Shown here: positions 16,606 to 24,817 of the stretch, piece by piece
Layout: each line of letters starts with the position of its first letter
Numbering within the stretch: position 1 is the first letter of the stretch
NCBI GenBank assembly: GCA_947305555.1
Contig: CAMZDW010000010.1
Location: 1 to 34,585 of the forward strand
Reading direction: 5' to 3'
Length of the DNA: 34,585 nt
Source: an uncultured Elusimicrobium sp.
Lineage (GTDB): Bacteria > Elusimicrobiota > Elusimicrobia > Elusimicrobiales > Elusimicrobiaceae
Notes under the pieces: generated by a model
Told to the model about the DNA's origin: nothing
Seen by the model: the letters and a program-made list of their open reading frames with translations, nothing else
The model's database searches: none
Program-made: the position numbers and the translations under genes

Positions 16606-17223
16606 TTAATTATTTTTTACCAAGATGGACTCTACCATGTTGGCCACATGTTCGCAGAAATCACTGGTGGTCTCGGCAATTTCATACAATTCTTTTTGTT
16701 TGATAACCATGATCGGGTCCTTTTCGTTACTAAACAAATAAGAAATTGCTTCGTCGCGGAGCACATCTCCTTCGTTTTCAAGACGGTTAATTTCCACGCA
16801 TTGGCGCAAAGTTTCCGTCATATTCTTTTTGTGTCGAAGTGCAACCAATGCTTTTTGTAAAGCACGAGATGTCTGTTCCAAAATGACGGCTAATTTCTTG
16901 CTGTATTCGGTCGGTTTGGTAATTTTGTACAGGTAGAAGCGATTGGCCAGCAGATAGATGTTATCAACGATATCATCCAAACGATTGGCTAATGCTAAAA
17001 TATCTTCGCGGTCAAACGGGGTGATAAAAGTTTCGTTTAAAGTATTGATGGTGTTATGCGTAAGTTCGTCCCCATAATGTTCAAACTCATGCATTTTGCG
17101 TACATTTTCGGGGGTAAATGAACCTTCGTCCACGAGCTTATGGTAAAGCTCAGCAGCCCGGACAATATTTTCTGCTTGTTTATCAAACAAATCAAAGAAT
17201 TTCTCTTCTCTGGGTAAAAACAT
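16606..17223 (-). CDS. DUF47/PhoU-like protein, partner of PiT
   Basis: 205 aa, all-helical cytoplasmic protein. DUF47 members (TIGR00153, PhoU-like) usually sit next to PiT genes and are thought to affect the activity of the permease. Seen here: RLDDIVDNIYLLANRFYLYK (about 80-100), NRLENEGDVLRDEAISYLF (about 148-166) and YEIAETTSDFCEHVANMVE, the conserved E/D-rich repeats that bind metal in PhoU proteins. AAGGAG lies 11 nt upstream of ATG 17223. It is first in the transcript with pit. Confidence 0.9.
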   Translation of the reverse strand: MFLPREEKFFDLFDKQAENIVRAAELYHKLVDEGSFTPENVRKMHEFEHYGDELTHNTINTLNETFITPFDREDILALANRLDDIVDNIYLLANRFYLYKITKPTEYSKKLAVILEQTSRALQKALVALRHKKNMTETLRQCVEINRLENEGDVLRDEAISYLFSNEKDPIMVIKQKELYEIAETTSDFCEHVANMVESILVKNN

Positions 17224-17277
17224 ACGTTAATTAACTCCTTTGCATAACCCACAGGGTTTTAAGGTGGGTTTTTGATT

Positions 17278-17310
17278 TTAAAAAAGCCCGTTTGAATGAC
17301 ACAAACGGGC
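17278..17310 (-). terminator. Terminator of ackA
   Basis: On the minus strand, arms at 17310-17302 and 17294-17286 form a perfect nine-base-pair stem (GCCCGTTTG) with a T-run (complement of 17280-17285) immediately downstream of the ackA stop. Confidence 0.9.
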
Positions 17311-17319
17311 GCAACTAAT

Positions 17320-18684
17320 TTAAGATTTTATCTCCTGCTTTAATGCTTCCGGCAGATTAACAGCTGCCTTTAACAAGAAGGGTCGCTTTTTGACCTCCTC
17401 TATAAACGCAGCATCACGCAATTTATTGCGGTATTCTTTTTCCTGGAAAATATAACGGAACTTAGTGTACACGTCATACGTTCCAGCCAGGAGTGCCACA
17501 ATATCCTGCACCCCTACGATTTCTTCATCCGTCGGGATTACATACACCTTGACGGGGGAATTATCCGCCGAGATACGACATTCGGCTTTATTAGTGTTTG
17601 CAGCATCATTGCGTTCTTCATCTAAAATAATTCCAAAGTTTTCCAGTCCTTTCAGTACACGCGCGCGAACGTCTGGAGCGCGTTCCCCAATGCCGGCCGT
17701 AAATACAATACAATCCAATCGGCCTAGAACAGCCATATAAGCCCCAATGTATTTTTTAATGCGGTGTGCTTGTACTTCTACGGCTAGTTTGCACAGCTCA
17801 TCTCCGTTTTCAGTTCCTTTGCGCACATCGCGTTGGTCGGAAAACCGATCCCCGGTAAGAGCATACATGCCGCTTTTTTTATTCAAGATTGTATACATGT
17901 CATCCGGTTTCATATTTAGTTTATGCATCATATGAAAACAGACGGAAGGGTCAATGTCCCCTGAGCGAGAGCCCATCACGAGACCTTCTAGTGGCGTTAA
18001 TCCCATACTTGTATCTACACACTGGCCGTTTTTGACAGCTGTTACACTGGCGCCTGCACCAATGTGGCAAACGATAGTATTTACTTCATCTACATTTTTA
18101 TCCATCAAAACTGCAGCCCGGCGCGAGGTGTATAACACGGAGGAACCGTGAAATCCATATCGGCGGATTTGATAGTCTGTATACCACTTGCGCGGAAGGG
18201 CATACATGTAGGCTGAGGCTGGCATGGTTTGGTGAAAAGCTGTATCCATCACACATACGTGGGTGACGTTAGGTAAAATAGCTCGCGCAGCTTCAATCCC
18301 CATGATATGGGCCGGATTATGAAGCGGTGCTAAATCGGCAATGTTGCGTAGTTCTTCCACCACGCTGTCATCCACAATGACGGACTTAGCAAATTTTCCA
18401 CCATGCACGATGCGGTGCCCTACGGCGCTGATTACATTGATATTTGCAATAACCCCATGTTCTTTATCGGTTAAGGTATTAATCACTAAGTTGATTGCAT
18501 CCTTGTGATCTTTGCAGTTACGTTTAAGTTCGAAAGAAGGAAGCCCAGGCCTGTCATGTGTAATACAAGAGCCCTCAATGCCAATACGCTCTACTGTCCC
18601 GGCACAAAGACTTTTCTTTTGGTCCCAATCATACACGCTGTATTTGACGGAAGAACTTCCGCAGTTTAAAAATAAAATAATCAT
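17320..18684 (-). CDS. ackA: Acetate kinase with C-terminal extension
   Basis: 454 aa; acetate kinases are usually about 400. The enzyme makes ATP and acetate from acetyl phosphate, the last step of fermentative substrate-level phosphorylation. ASKHA-fold motifs: LNCGSSSVKYSV (6-17), GHRIVHGG (94-101), MDTAFHQTMP, GFHGSS, HIGAGASV, GSRSGDIDP and the C-terminal FTAGIGERAPDVR and PTDEEI. The kinase core ends near residue 400. The remaining about 50 residues (starting TYDVYTKFRYIFQEKEY) are additional and not a domain I recognise. The phosphotransacetylase gene is not adjacent. ATG 18684 has AAAGGA about 7 nt upstream. It is a single-gene unit with a TGCTACAAT promoter. Confidence 0.95.
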   Translation of the reverse strand: MIILFLNCGSSSVKYSVYDWDQKKSLCAGTVERIGIEGSCITHDRPGLPSFELKRNCKDHKDAINLVINTLTDKEHGVIANINVISAVGHRIVHGGKFAKSVIVDDSVVEELRNIADLAPLHNPAHIMGIEAARAILPNVTHVCVMDTAFHQTMPASAYMYALPRKWYTDYQIRRYGFHGSSVLYTSRRAAVLMDKNVDEVNTIVCHIGAGASVTAVKNGQCVDTSMGLTPLEGLVMGSRSGDIDPSVCFHMMHKLNMKPDDMYTILNKKSGMYALTGDRFSDQRDVRKGTENGDELCKLAVEVQAHRIKKYIGAYMAVLGRLDCIVFTAGIGERAPDVRARVLKGLENFGIILDEERNDAANTNKAECRISADNSPVKVYVIPTDEEIVGVQDIVALLAGTYDVYTKFRYIFQEKEYRNKLRDAAFIEEVKKRPFLLKAAVNLPEALKQEIKS

Positions 18685-18742
18685 GAATAATCCTTTAAGC
18701 CCTAAAAAGGGAAAATTGGGAAGGAAAACTTCCCTTATTATT

Positions 18743-18751
18743 ATTGTAGCA
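18743..18751 (-). promoter_or_regulatory. Extended -10 promoter of ackA
   Basis: The minus strand reads TGCTACAAT (18751-18743), 58 nt before the ATG. The leader contains a six-base-pair hairpin (18734-18729 with 18723-18718) whose role is unknown. Confidence 0.65.
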
Positions 18752-18806
18752 AAAAATGGGGGGAAGTGGGCGAAAAAAGAGCTCGAAAAAATCCAAAAAC
18801 AGAGAT

Positions 18807-18840
18807 AAAAAACTCCCTAGTATTTTCTAGGGAGTTTTTA
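18807..18840. terminator. Terminator of the DUF885 gene (usable both ways)
   Basis: AAAACTCCCTAG, TATTTT loop, CTAGGGAGTTTT (about 18809-18820 with 18827-18838), flanked by A- and T-tracts. It lies 23 nt beyond the DUF885 stop. Confidence 0.9.
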
Positions 18841-18862
18841 ACGTCTGGAAACAGATACTTAA

Positions 18863-20725
18863 TTACGATTTTTTTGCTTTTTTATAAAAGCGAGATAATT
18901 CTTTATCCAAAGAAGCAGGAGTTAGATTTCCGGCACGGAGTAACTTTTGATAAAAGTCAGCTTCGTTAAATTTCTTGCCTTGCTTCTTTTGATATTTTTT
19001 GTAAGTGTTTTGCAATATTTCCAGCCCAGATTGGAAACTTAATGCTTCCCCAGGGCGAAGCACAACTTCTTTGATTAAGGCTTCTGCCTGTGCTTGTTCG
19101 ACCCCATGTTCCTGCGTCAATAAATCCAAGGCATCTGCGTACGAGAATTGGCGCGTATTGAGTTTAGCATCCACTAAGGCTTTTAAGGCTTGTATGTATT
19201 TTCCCCAGGCAAAGAACAACAAGTCTTCATCTGATATCAAGTAACCTTGTTGTTTTGCTAACTCTTGTGCGTAGGCCTCCCAACCGTTTACAAGTCCCAC
19301 TGCTGGATACAAACGACGTACCGCAGACATATTTTCATTCGCGACTGTTTGATAGTAATGCCCCGGTATTAATTCGCTGGCAATCATCAATTTTTTGGTA
19401 GATTCATTGAAATCGCGGTTTAGCTGTTCTTGCTTGGCCAACTTATTTCCTTCCGGCAAACGCAGAAAGAATGTAGACTGCGTAAGAGGCTGATTGTTAT
19501 AAGGGAGGAGAAATAAGTAAGCATCAGTATATGTATAGAACTGAGGCATTTCTGATATTTGAAATGACAATTCGCTTACAGGTAGAATCCCTTTTTCACG
19601 GAAATAACCAATAGCATTTGCTACGTTTTCTGTAACCGTTTGTAAAGAGGCTTGATCTTCATTTACAGAGACGATCCGCTTAGATACTGCATAAAAATCT
19701 TGTGCATTTCTAAGCCCAGAGAAAGGTTCTTCCACTTGGATAGATTCGGTGCTTCCAGAGGCAACGGCGGCTTCTGTGGGAATAGGATTATTTTCATCAA
19801 TTACCGTGAGCTCAGCCGTGCGAATATCTTGCATGAAAGGTTCCAAAGCACGTGTAAGATCCTGTTGCGCGGTTTGGACATCTTGTTGTAACTTGGAAAC
19901 CAAGCCTTCTACAGGACGATCAATTTGATACTGATTGTTCAATAAAAACTTATAATCAGCAGTACCCAAACGAAAATCTTTAGAGTTTTCTTCTTGGGAC
20001 AGTCGTTTGAACAAATCAAAGAGTCGTTTGATGGCCTGTTTGGCAGAAGAAGCTTCTTCTTTAATTTGTCGAATTGCTTCCGGATCAGGAGCTGTCTGTG
20101 CTAAGAAACTAGCAAGCTCATCCATAGATAAAAATGCGTAGTATGCTTTTTCCATGGCCAGTTGAGCTTGAAATGCCGGAGCCTGGGTTAAATATTGCTC
20201 CGCTTGATTGGCCACTTGGGAAAGAAGTTTTAGACGATCCGCAATTTCGGAACGTTGTCTAAACGGAGAAGGATGCGGTTTGACACGTAATTCGTATACA
20301 GCATCCAGGGCTTCGGCATAATACAGCGGATCTGAGACAGAACGGTTTCTCTGTCCTAACCAAATCATGTAATCTATGTCATTTAGCAAGAGTTGGCGGT
20401 CCGCTTGTTTAGCGGGGGACAGACTCTCTTCTTCTAGATTATTCAACTGTTGGCGCAAATTTTTCAAAGCGGTCAAAGCTTGTTGAGCACGTTGGGGAGA
20501 ACGATCATCCAATCTGCTATTGCCGGAGGCAAACCCCAAGTGAGATGCACGTTCCGGGAAAAAAGACAACAAAAGTGAGGCATAGCGGTTAGCTATATCA
20601 CTAAATTCGTTATCTTCTAAGATAGTGTCAATATTCTCGAAGTCTATAGTAGTTTGGGCAACGACGGGTGTTCCAAAAAGCAACCCTACACCTAACAGGC
20701 CCAAAACTATTTTTCGAATAGTCAT
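18863..20725 (-). CDS. Exported DUF885-family protein with altered metal motif
   Basis: 620 aa. The N-terminus (MTIRKIVLGLLGVGLLFG, then TPVVAQ) is a signal peptide, so the protein is exported. The rest is largely helical and fits DUF885, a family of putative metallopeptidases related to M3-type gluzincins with motif HExxPGHHxQ. Here the motif reads ASELIPGHYYQT: Ser450 replaces the first His, Glu451 and His456 remain. Downstream, the usual EGWxxYAE is NGWEAYAQ. Activity is therefore doubtful unless the ligands shifted. A Ser/Glu/Pro-rich insert lies at about 310-335. A strong promoter precedes it; GAGGA lies 9 nt before the ATG. It is a single-gene unit. Confidence 0.8.
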   Translation of the reverse strand: MTIRKIVLGLLGVGLLFGTPVVAQTTIDFENIDTILEDNEFSDIANRYASLLLSFFPERASHLGFASGNSRLDDRSPQRAQQALTALKNLRQQLNNLEEESLSPAKQADRQLLLNDIDYMIWLGQRNRSVSDPLYYAEALDAVYELRVKPHPSPFRQRSEIADRLKLLSQVANQAEQYLTQAPAFQAQLAMEKAYYAFLSMDELASFLAQTAPDPEAIRQIKEEASSAKQAIKRLFDLFKRLSQEENSKDFRLGTADYKFLLNNQYQIDRPVEGLVSKLQQDVQTAQQDLTRALEPFMQDIRTAELTVIDENNPIPTEAAVASGSTESIQVEEPFSGLRNAQDFYAVSKRIVSVNEDQASLQTVTENVANAIGYFREKGILPVSELSFQISEMPQFYTYTDAYLFLLPYNNQPLTQSTFFLRLPEGNKLAKQEQLNRDFNESTKKLMIASELIPGHYYQTVANENMSAVRRLYPAVGLVNGWEAYAQELAKQQGYLISDEDLLFFAWGKYIQALKALVDAKLNTRQFSYADALDLLTQEHGVEQAQAEALIKEVVLRPGEALSFQSGLEILQNTYKKYQKKQGKKFNEADFYQKLLRAGNLTPASLDKELSRFYKKAKKS

Positions 20726-20767
20726 AATTTCTTTCCTCGTTAGTAGTAATTTGAAAAAGACACTACT

Positions 20768-20796
20768 ATTTTAGCGCTTGTGAAGGCTCTTGTCAA
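20768..20796 (-). promoter_or_regulatory. Promoter of the DUF885 gene
   Basis: On the minus strand TTGACA (20796-20791), 17-nt spacer, TAAAAT (20773-20768), 42 nt before the ATG. Confidence 0.8.
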
Positions 20797-21024
20797 CTTG
20801 TGAGGTCTTTTATAATATAGGGAAAAACAAGAGTTTTCTTTAGAAAGGCATATTGTCCAACCGTATAGAGTGGAAGACGGCATGTTCTTTAACAACCAAA
20901 ACTGCTATAATATACAAAGGTAATATGTTTAGCGAGTGCTAGATATACGTTGCAACTTATAGATATTTCGTTGTCGGCAAACTTTCCTTTCCCTCTACAA
21001 ATATGCTATAATAATTTCACACAA
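20797..21024 (+). promoter_or_regulatory. Intergenic region with stacked plus-strand promoters ahead of tRNA-Lys
   Basis: No credible gene lies here. It holds three -10 hexamers on the plus strand: TATAAT at 20811-20816 (TTGTCA 15 nt upstream, weak), extended TGCTATAAT at 20903-20911, and TGCTATAAT at 21004-21012. The last starts about 6 nt before the tRNA and is clearly its promoter; the middle one would transcribe about 100 nt of non-coding DNA first. Confidence 0.6.
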
Positions 21025-21097
21025 GGGCCATTAGCTCAGTTGGTAGAGCAGACGCCTCTTAAGCGTAAGGTCGTGAGTTCGAGCCTCACATGGCCCA
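21025..21097 (+). tRNA. tRNA-Lys (anticodon CUU)
   Basis: 73 nt cloverleaf read by eye: acceptor GGGCCAT/ATGGCCC, D arm GCTC..GAGC, anticodon loop CTCTTAA (anticodon CTT, U33 present), T arm GTGAG-TTCGAGC-CTCAC, discriminator A. The 27-43 pair is a G-A mismatch. The CCA end is not encoded. The anticodon reads AAG codons; a UUU-anticodon tRNA-Lys must lie elsewhere. Confidence 0.95.
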
Positions 21098-21121
21098 CTT
21101 TTAGTTTTTCAAACACAATTC

Positions 21122-21203
21122 GGACGGATGGCGGAACTGGTAGACGCGTACGCCTTAGGAGCGTATGGTTCACACCGTGAGGGTTCAAGTCCCTCTCCGT
21201 CCA
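21122..21203 (+). tRNA. tRNA-Leu (anticodon UAG)
   Basis: 82 nt class II tRNA: acceptor GGACGGA/TCCGTCC, anticodon stem TACGC/GCGTA with loop CTTAGGA (anticodon TAG), a long variable arm, T arm GAGGG-TTCAAGT-CCCTC, discriminator A. CCA is not encoded. It follows tRNA-Lys by 24 nt with no terminator between, so they are probably co-transcribed, perhaps with trigger factor. Confidence 0.95.
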
Positions 21204-21245
21204 TATTTTTCCGGCTTGTCCGGTACCTAATGAGGAGTCATAAAC

Positions 21246-22532
21246 ATGTCCATTTTCAAAACTGCGCAAAGCGGTGAAGTCAAAACCAAACAAATTAGTA
21301 AGGAAGGATGTCGCGTTACCTTGTCCGTAGAAGCTACCCCAGAATTAGTCACTAAGTGCTTCCAAAATGCAGCGGTACAAGTGCAATCACGCGCTCAAAT
21401 GCAGGGCTTTCGGGCAGGTAAAGTGCCGTTGGATTTAGTCAAACAAAATTTTGGAGGTCACATCAAGGAGCGTGCGCTTGATTTAACGGTCAAAGCCGCA
21501 ATCAATGCCGCAGTATCTGACGCAAAATTAGATCCTGTTGCTGTGCCTACATTGACGAAGGCAGATTTTGCCAACTTTAATGAAGGAAAAACATTTACTT
21601 TTGAAATTGCGGTAGATGTAGCCCCGGAGTTTGATGTAAAAGACTATAAAGGAATTGAAATTTCCAAAAAGCCGGAAACTGCAACAGAAGCAGACGTAAC
21701 GGAAAATTTAAACCGCGTGTTGGATGCCAATGCCCGTTTGGAAAGTGCGGCTGAGGGCGCCGTCATTGATGATAAATGCTACGCCGTTATTCACTATACT
21801 GGCAAACGCAATGGAACGGATGACTATAAACTGTCCGCCGATAGCGAACTGGTCGACATGTCTGCCCCACAAACCATGCCGGGTTTGGCGGAGGCCTTGA
21901 CCGGTCTTAAGAAAGGAGATGTGAAAGACGTAGAAACGAAAGATGCCCAAGATACCATCTCTTATCACGTGACGGTGGATGATATTAAGAATAAAATCGT
22001 ACCGGAACTCAATGACAGCTTTGCCAAAGATATGGGCTTTGAGACCTTGGATGCTTTGAAGGCAAAAGTAAAAGAAAGCCTGGATGCCGAAGCCAAACAA
22101 ACTTCTTCACGCGACGAAGTAGCCCAAATTGAAAATCATCTCGTTAAGATGAATAACTTTGAACTCCCGCAAAGTTTAGTAGAAGAATATACGGAGTCTT
22201 CGCTTCACAACTTTGTACACAATATGACCAATTTGGATCCGCACAACTTACCAGCAGAGCAACATAAGGCGTTTGAAGAACGCATCCGCCCGACGGTAGA
22301 AAAGGATCTTCGCATTGGGTATATTGTACATGCCATCGCCAAGAAAGAAAATTTGGAAGCCGTAGAAGCCGATTGGAAAACAGAATTGGATAAAAGCTTG
22401 ACTTCCGCTAAAAACAAGAGCGATGAAAAGAAAATTAAAGCTTTCTTTGAAGAACGCAAAGCGCATATTTTAGCGACGTTGACGGAACGGAAAGTATTTG
22501 ATTTTCTGAAAGCCAACGCGAGCTACAAATAA
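21246..22532 (+). CDS. tig: Trigger factor
   Basis: 428 aa ribosome-associated chaperone and peptidyl-prolyl isomerase. Domain order fits: N-terminal ribosome-binding domain (1-115) with the GFRAGKVPLDLV signature (about 54-65), FKBP-like PPIase domain (about 165-245, DKCYAVIHYTGK to HVTVDDIK), and the helical C-terminal chaperone arms (about 260-428). GAGGAG lies 8 nt upstream of ATG 21246. In many bacteria tig is followed by clpP and clpX, but here the next gene is unrelated and clpP lies 15 kb away. It is likely read through from the tRNA genes 42 nt upstream. Confidence 0.96.
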   Translation: MSIFKTAQSGEVKTKQISKEGCRVTLSVEATPELVTKCFQNAAVQVQSRAQMQGFRAGKVPLDLVKQNFGGHIKERALDLTVKAAINAAVSDAKLDPVAVPTLTKADFANFNEGKTFTFEIAVDVAPEFDVKDYKGIEISKKPETATEADVTENLNRVLDANARLESAAEGAVIDDKCYAVIHYTGKRNGTDDYKLSADSELVDMSAPQTMPGLAEALTGLKKGDVKDVETKDAQDTISYHVTVDDIKNKIVPELNDSFAKDMGFETLDALKAKVKESLDAEAKQTSSRDEVAQIENHLVKMNNFELPQSLVEEYTESSLHNFVHNMTNLDPHNLPAEQHKAFEERIRPTVEKDLRIGYIVHAIAKKENLEAVEADWKTELDKSLTSAKNKSDEKKIKAFFEERKAHILATLTERKVFDFLKANASYK

Positions 22533-22551
22533 GTCTCGTTTGTTTTACTTA

Positions 22552-22590
22552 ACGCCCTCCTCTTAATTAAAGAGGGGGGCGTTGTTTATC
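22552..22590 (+). terminator. Terminator of trigger factor
   Basis: AACGCCCTCCTCTT and the complementary arm ending GGGGGGCGTT (about 22552-22565 with 22571-22584) form a long stem around AATTA; a short T-rich stretch follows. Confidence 0.75.
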
Positions 22591-22648
22591 TGAAAACGTT
22601 GCGTTGTGTTAAAATGAGGGCTTTTGTATAGTGGCGGAGAAGGAAATT

Positions 22649-22663
22649 TGCTATAATTTGTAC
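22649..22663 (+). promoter_or_regulatory. Extended -10 promoter giving a leaderless spoIID-like mRNA
   Basis: TGCTATAAT (22649-22657) ends 6 nt before ATG 22664, so transcription is predicted to begin at or next to the A of the start codon. The only purine-rich ribosome-like sequence (GAGAAGGA) lies upstream of the -10, outside such a transcript. Confidence 0.6.
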
Positions 22664-24817
22664 ATGGGAAGATATCGTTTATTATTTGCCTTATTGTTTG
22701 TGTTTTTTACACCGTTGGTGTTGGCGGAAACGGTGGTTGACACCGAGGAAACCCCTGTGGAAGTAACTCGCACGGTCACAAAGTCATCTTTAGCGGCTAC
22801 GCGTGTTGATAGCAAACTCAACGAAGCGGTGCTTCATAAATCGGTGGTGGATTACTCGCTCCCGGAGGACCTACTTCCGGTCATGAAGAAGTGCGTGCAG
22901 GGAGAAGAGGACGATTGCTATTTTTCCCTTAAAACTTTTGAAAATTCATCCGATCCGGCTACTGCATCGGCGGCAAATTTAGAATTAGCTTATCTTTCCC
23001 TGCAACGGGGACTAATGAAACAGGCTTTGGCGTATGTGGGGCATGCGGCCGAGTTAAGTCCGGATGACCCTTTTATCCAACTTTCGAAGGGATGGTTTTT
23101 GTTGTCGGCCGGAAAGTATAAAAAAGCACGAGAGGCTTTTGCGGATTTAATGTATTTAACAGCCGATTTTGAATATGTTTCATCAGCTAAATTAGGAACG
23201 GCCCTATCCTTTTACTATACTGGCGATAAAGAAAAGGCAATTCAGGAATTGCAGTACTTATACACTTCCAATCCTTATGCGATTTCGTTTGTATCCTACA
23301 TGCTGGGCAAAATAGCTGCACAGACCAAAGATGGGAAAAAAATAGCGCCCGTATTTTTACAACAATCACTTTCACATGATGAAAAAAATTATGCAGCTGC
23401 CAAATTGTATGCAGAGATTTCCGCCAAAGAGAAAGAAGACTTACGTTCCTGGCAATATTACGCTACGCTTTATGCGCTCGATCCCGACAATAAGAAATTA
23501 GCTGCAAAGATGGAGCGTTATGCAACAAAATTTGAAGACAAACGGATTGATTACTTGTTTTATTTTAAGCTGGACCAACCTATTGTGCAAGAGTTAGTAC
23601 ATACTCCTTCCGAAAGAATTAAAATGGCACTTTATGCGAACCGAGAGCAAGTGCCTCAATCCTTGATCTCTGCATCGGTGATGGGAGCCGGGCGTTTCGT
23701 GGTTACCGATGAAAAATTAGGGGAAGTGTTGCGTGTAGCGTCTTACACGGAAAAGAAGATTGTGTTTAATGCCGAAACCGGAGGGGTGGATTTGCAAGAT
23801 GCTAAAGGGCGTGTGGAATTTTCCGCGAAGCGTCCATTTACTATCTCCTCAGAGAAGACTGAACGTACGTTGTTAGTTTCTAAACCGTTAGCAACCAATA
23901 TTTTTGCGGCCGATTTAAGTGACAAAGAATTGGCCGGGGCATTGATAGTAATCCCGAATAAAGAGGGATTTACTTTGGTTAACATGGTTTCGGTGGAAGA
24001 TTTAATTCCTTCGTTGTTGGCGGTTCAAGCACCTAACGTAAAAGAAACGGAAGCATTAAAGGCGTTAGCGATTGTACTTCGTTCTTCTCTGCAAGCAGCC
24101 AGAACCGAACACGCGGACCAACCGTACCAAATTACGGATAATGATCCGGAGTTTAAATTTAAAGGCATTAATTTGATTTCTACAGCTTTGCTAGATGCGT
24201 CTAAAAGTTCTACTGATTTTCGTTTGACACAAGCCCAGGCAGGTTTTTATTCTGATTGTGGAGTTGTGACGGCGAACGGACTTGCTAATAGCGCATCCTT
24301 GCCGGGATATGTATTCTCCCCGGTTAATGTGAGCAAATATATCCTATCTAATCCCCCGGCAGATTTGTATTCCCGGCCGCAGGATCCCACCCAGTGGGCC
24401 AGTATCAAGTGGATATATGAATACGATGCAAAAGAAATTGAACAACGGCTGTCCTACAAAAAGAATATTGGTAAATTACGCGCCATTGTGCCGGTGAAAT
24501 TTTCACCGCAGGGACGTATTTTATCAATGCGTTTTGAAGGCAGCAAAGGCAGTTACCAATCCCAGTCTGCACAGGAAACAGTTTTTATCCTAAGCGCAGG
24601 CACTATGCGTTCTAACCTGTTTGATGTAGTGCCATTTTATAAGGGGAAAAACATCAAAACCATCTTAGTACGCGGCTACGATACGGGAGAAGGAAACGGC
24701 CTTTGTTTGCATGGAGCGGACGGCCTGGCAAAACAAGGTGCGGATTATATGGCCATTATTAAATATTATTTCCCCGAAGCGCGCATCCTAAATACCCAAA
24801 CAGGAACAGTAAATTAA
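22664..24817 (+). CDS. TPR-containing SpoIID/LytB-like protein, catalytic Glu replaced by Gln
   Basis: 717 aa. ATG 22664 was chosen because it gives the signal peptide MGRYRLLFALLFVFFTPLVLA; a GTG at 22631 adds sequence that overlaps the promoter. Residues about 60-270 are TPR-like helical repeats (SPDDPFIQLSKGWFLLSAGK). Residues about 430-717 resemble SpoIID: EDLIPSLLAVQAPNVKE, TEALKALAIVLRSSLQAAR, FYSDCGVVT, and a C-terminal GLCLHGADGLAKQGADYMAIIKYYFP. SpoIID is a lytic transglycosylase that cuts glycan strands lacking stem peptides. Its essential acid (E88 of B. subtilis, in ASEMP) aligns with Gln455 here, so the protein may bind rather than cut. It is first in an operon with the GT4 and acyl-CoA dehydrogenase genes. 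Confidence 0.82.
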   Translation: MGRYRLLFALLFVFFTPLVLAETVVDTEETPVEVTRTVTKSSLAATRVDSKLNEAVLHKSVVDYSLPEDLLPVMKKCVQGEEDDCYFSLKTFENSSDPATASAANLELAYLSLQRGLMKQALAYVGHAAELSPDDPFIQLSKGWFLLSAGKYKKAREAFADLMYLTADFEYVSSAKLGTALSFYYTGDKEKAIQELQYLYTSNPYAISFVSYMLGKIAAQTKDGKKIAPVFLQQSLSHDEKNYAAAKLYAEISAKEKEDLRSWQYYATLYALDPDNKKLAAKMERYATKFEDKRIDYLFYFKLDQPIVQELVHTPSERIKMALYANREQVPQSLISASVMGAGRFVVTDEKLGEVLRVASYTEKKIVFNAETGGVDLQDAKGRVEFSAKRPFTISSEKTERTLLVSKPLATNIFAADLSDKELAGALIVIPNKEGFTLVNMVSVEDLIPSLLAVQAPNVKETEALKALAIVLRSSLQAARTEHADQPYQITDNDPEFKFKGINLISTALLDASKSSTDFRLTQAQAGFYSDCGVVTANGLANSASLPGYVFSPVNVSKYILSNPPADLYSRPQDPTQWASIKWIYEYDAKEIEQRLSYKKNIGKLRAIVPVKFSPQGRILSMRFEGSKGSYQSQSAQETVFILSAGTMRSNLFDVVPFYKGKNIKTILVRGYDTGEGNGLCLHGADGLAKQGADYMAIIKYYFPEARILNTQTGTVN

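Noticed and set aside
17246-17270. Inverted repeat AACCCAC/GTGGGTT in the 5' leader of DUF47-pit, a possible phosphate-responsive element
   Set aside because: A seven-pair stem with an 11-nt loop and no match to a known riboswitch or Pho box that I can recognise; it could also be a weak terminator in the plus direction.
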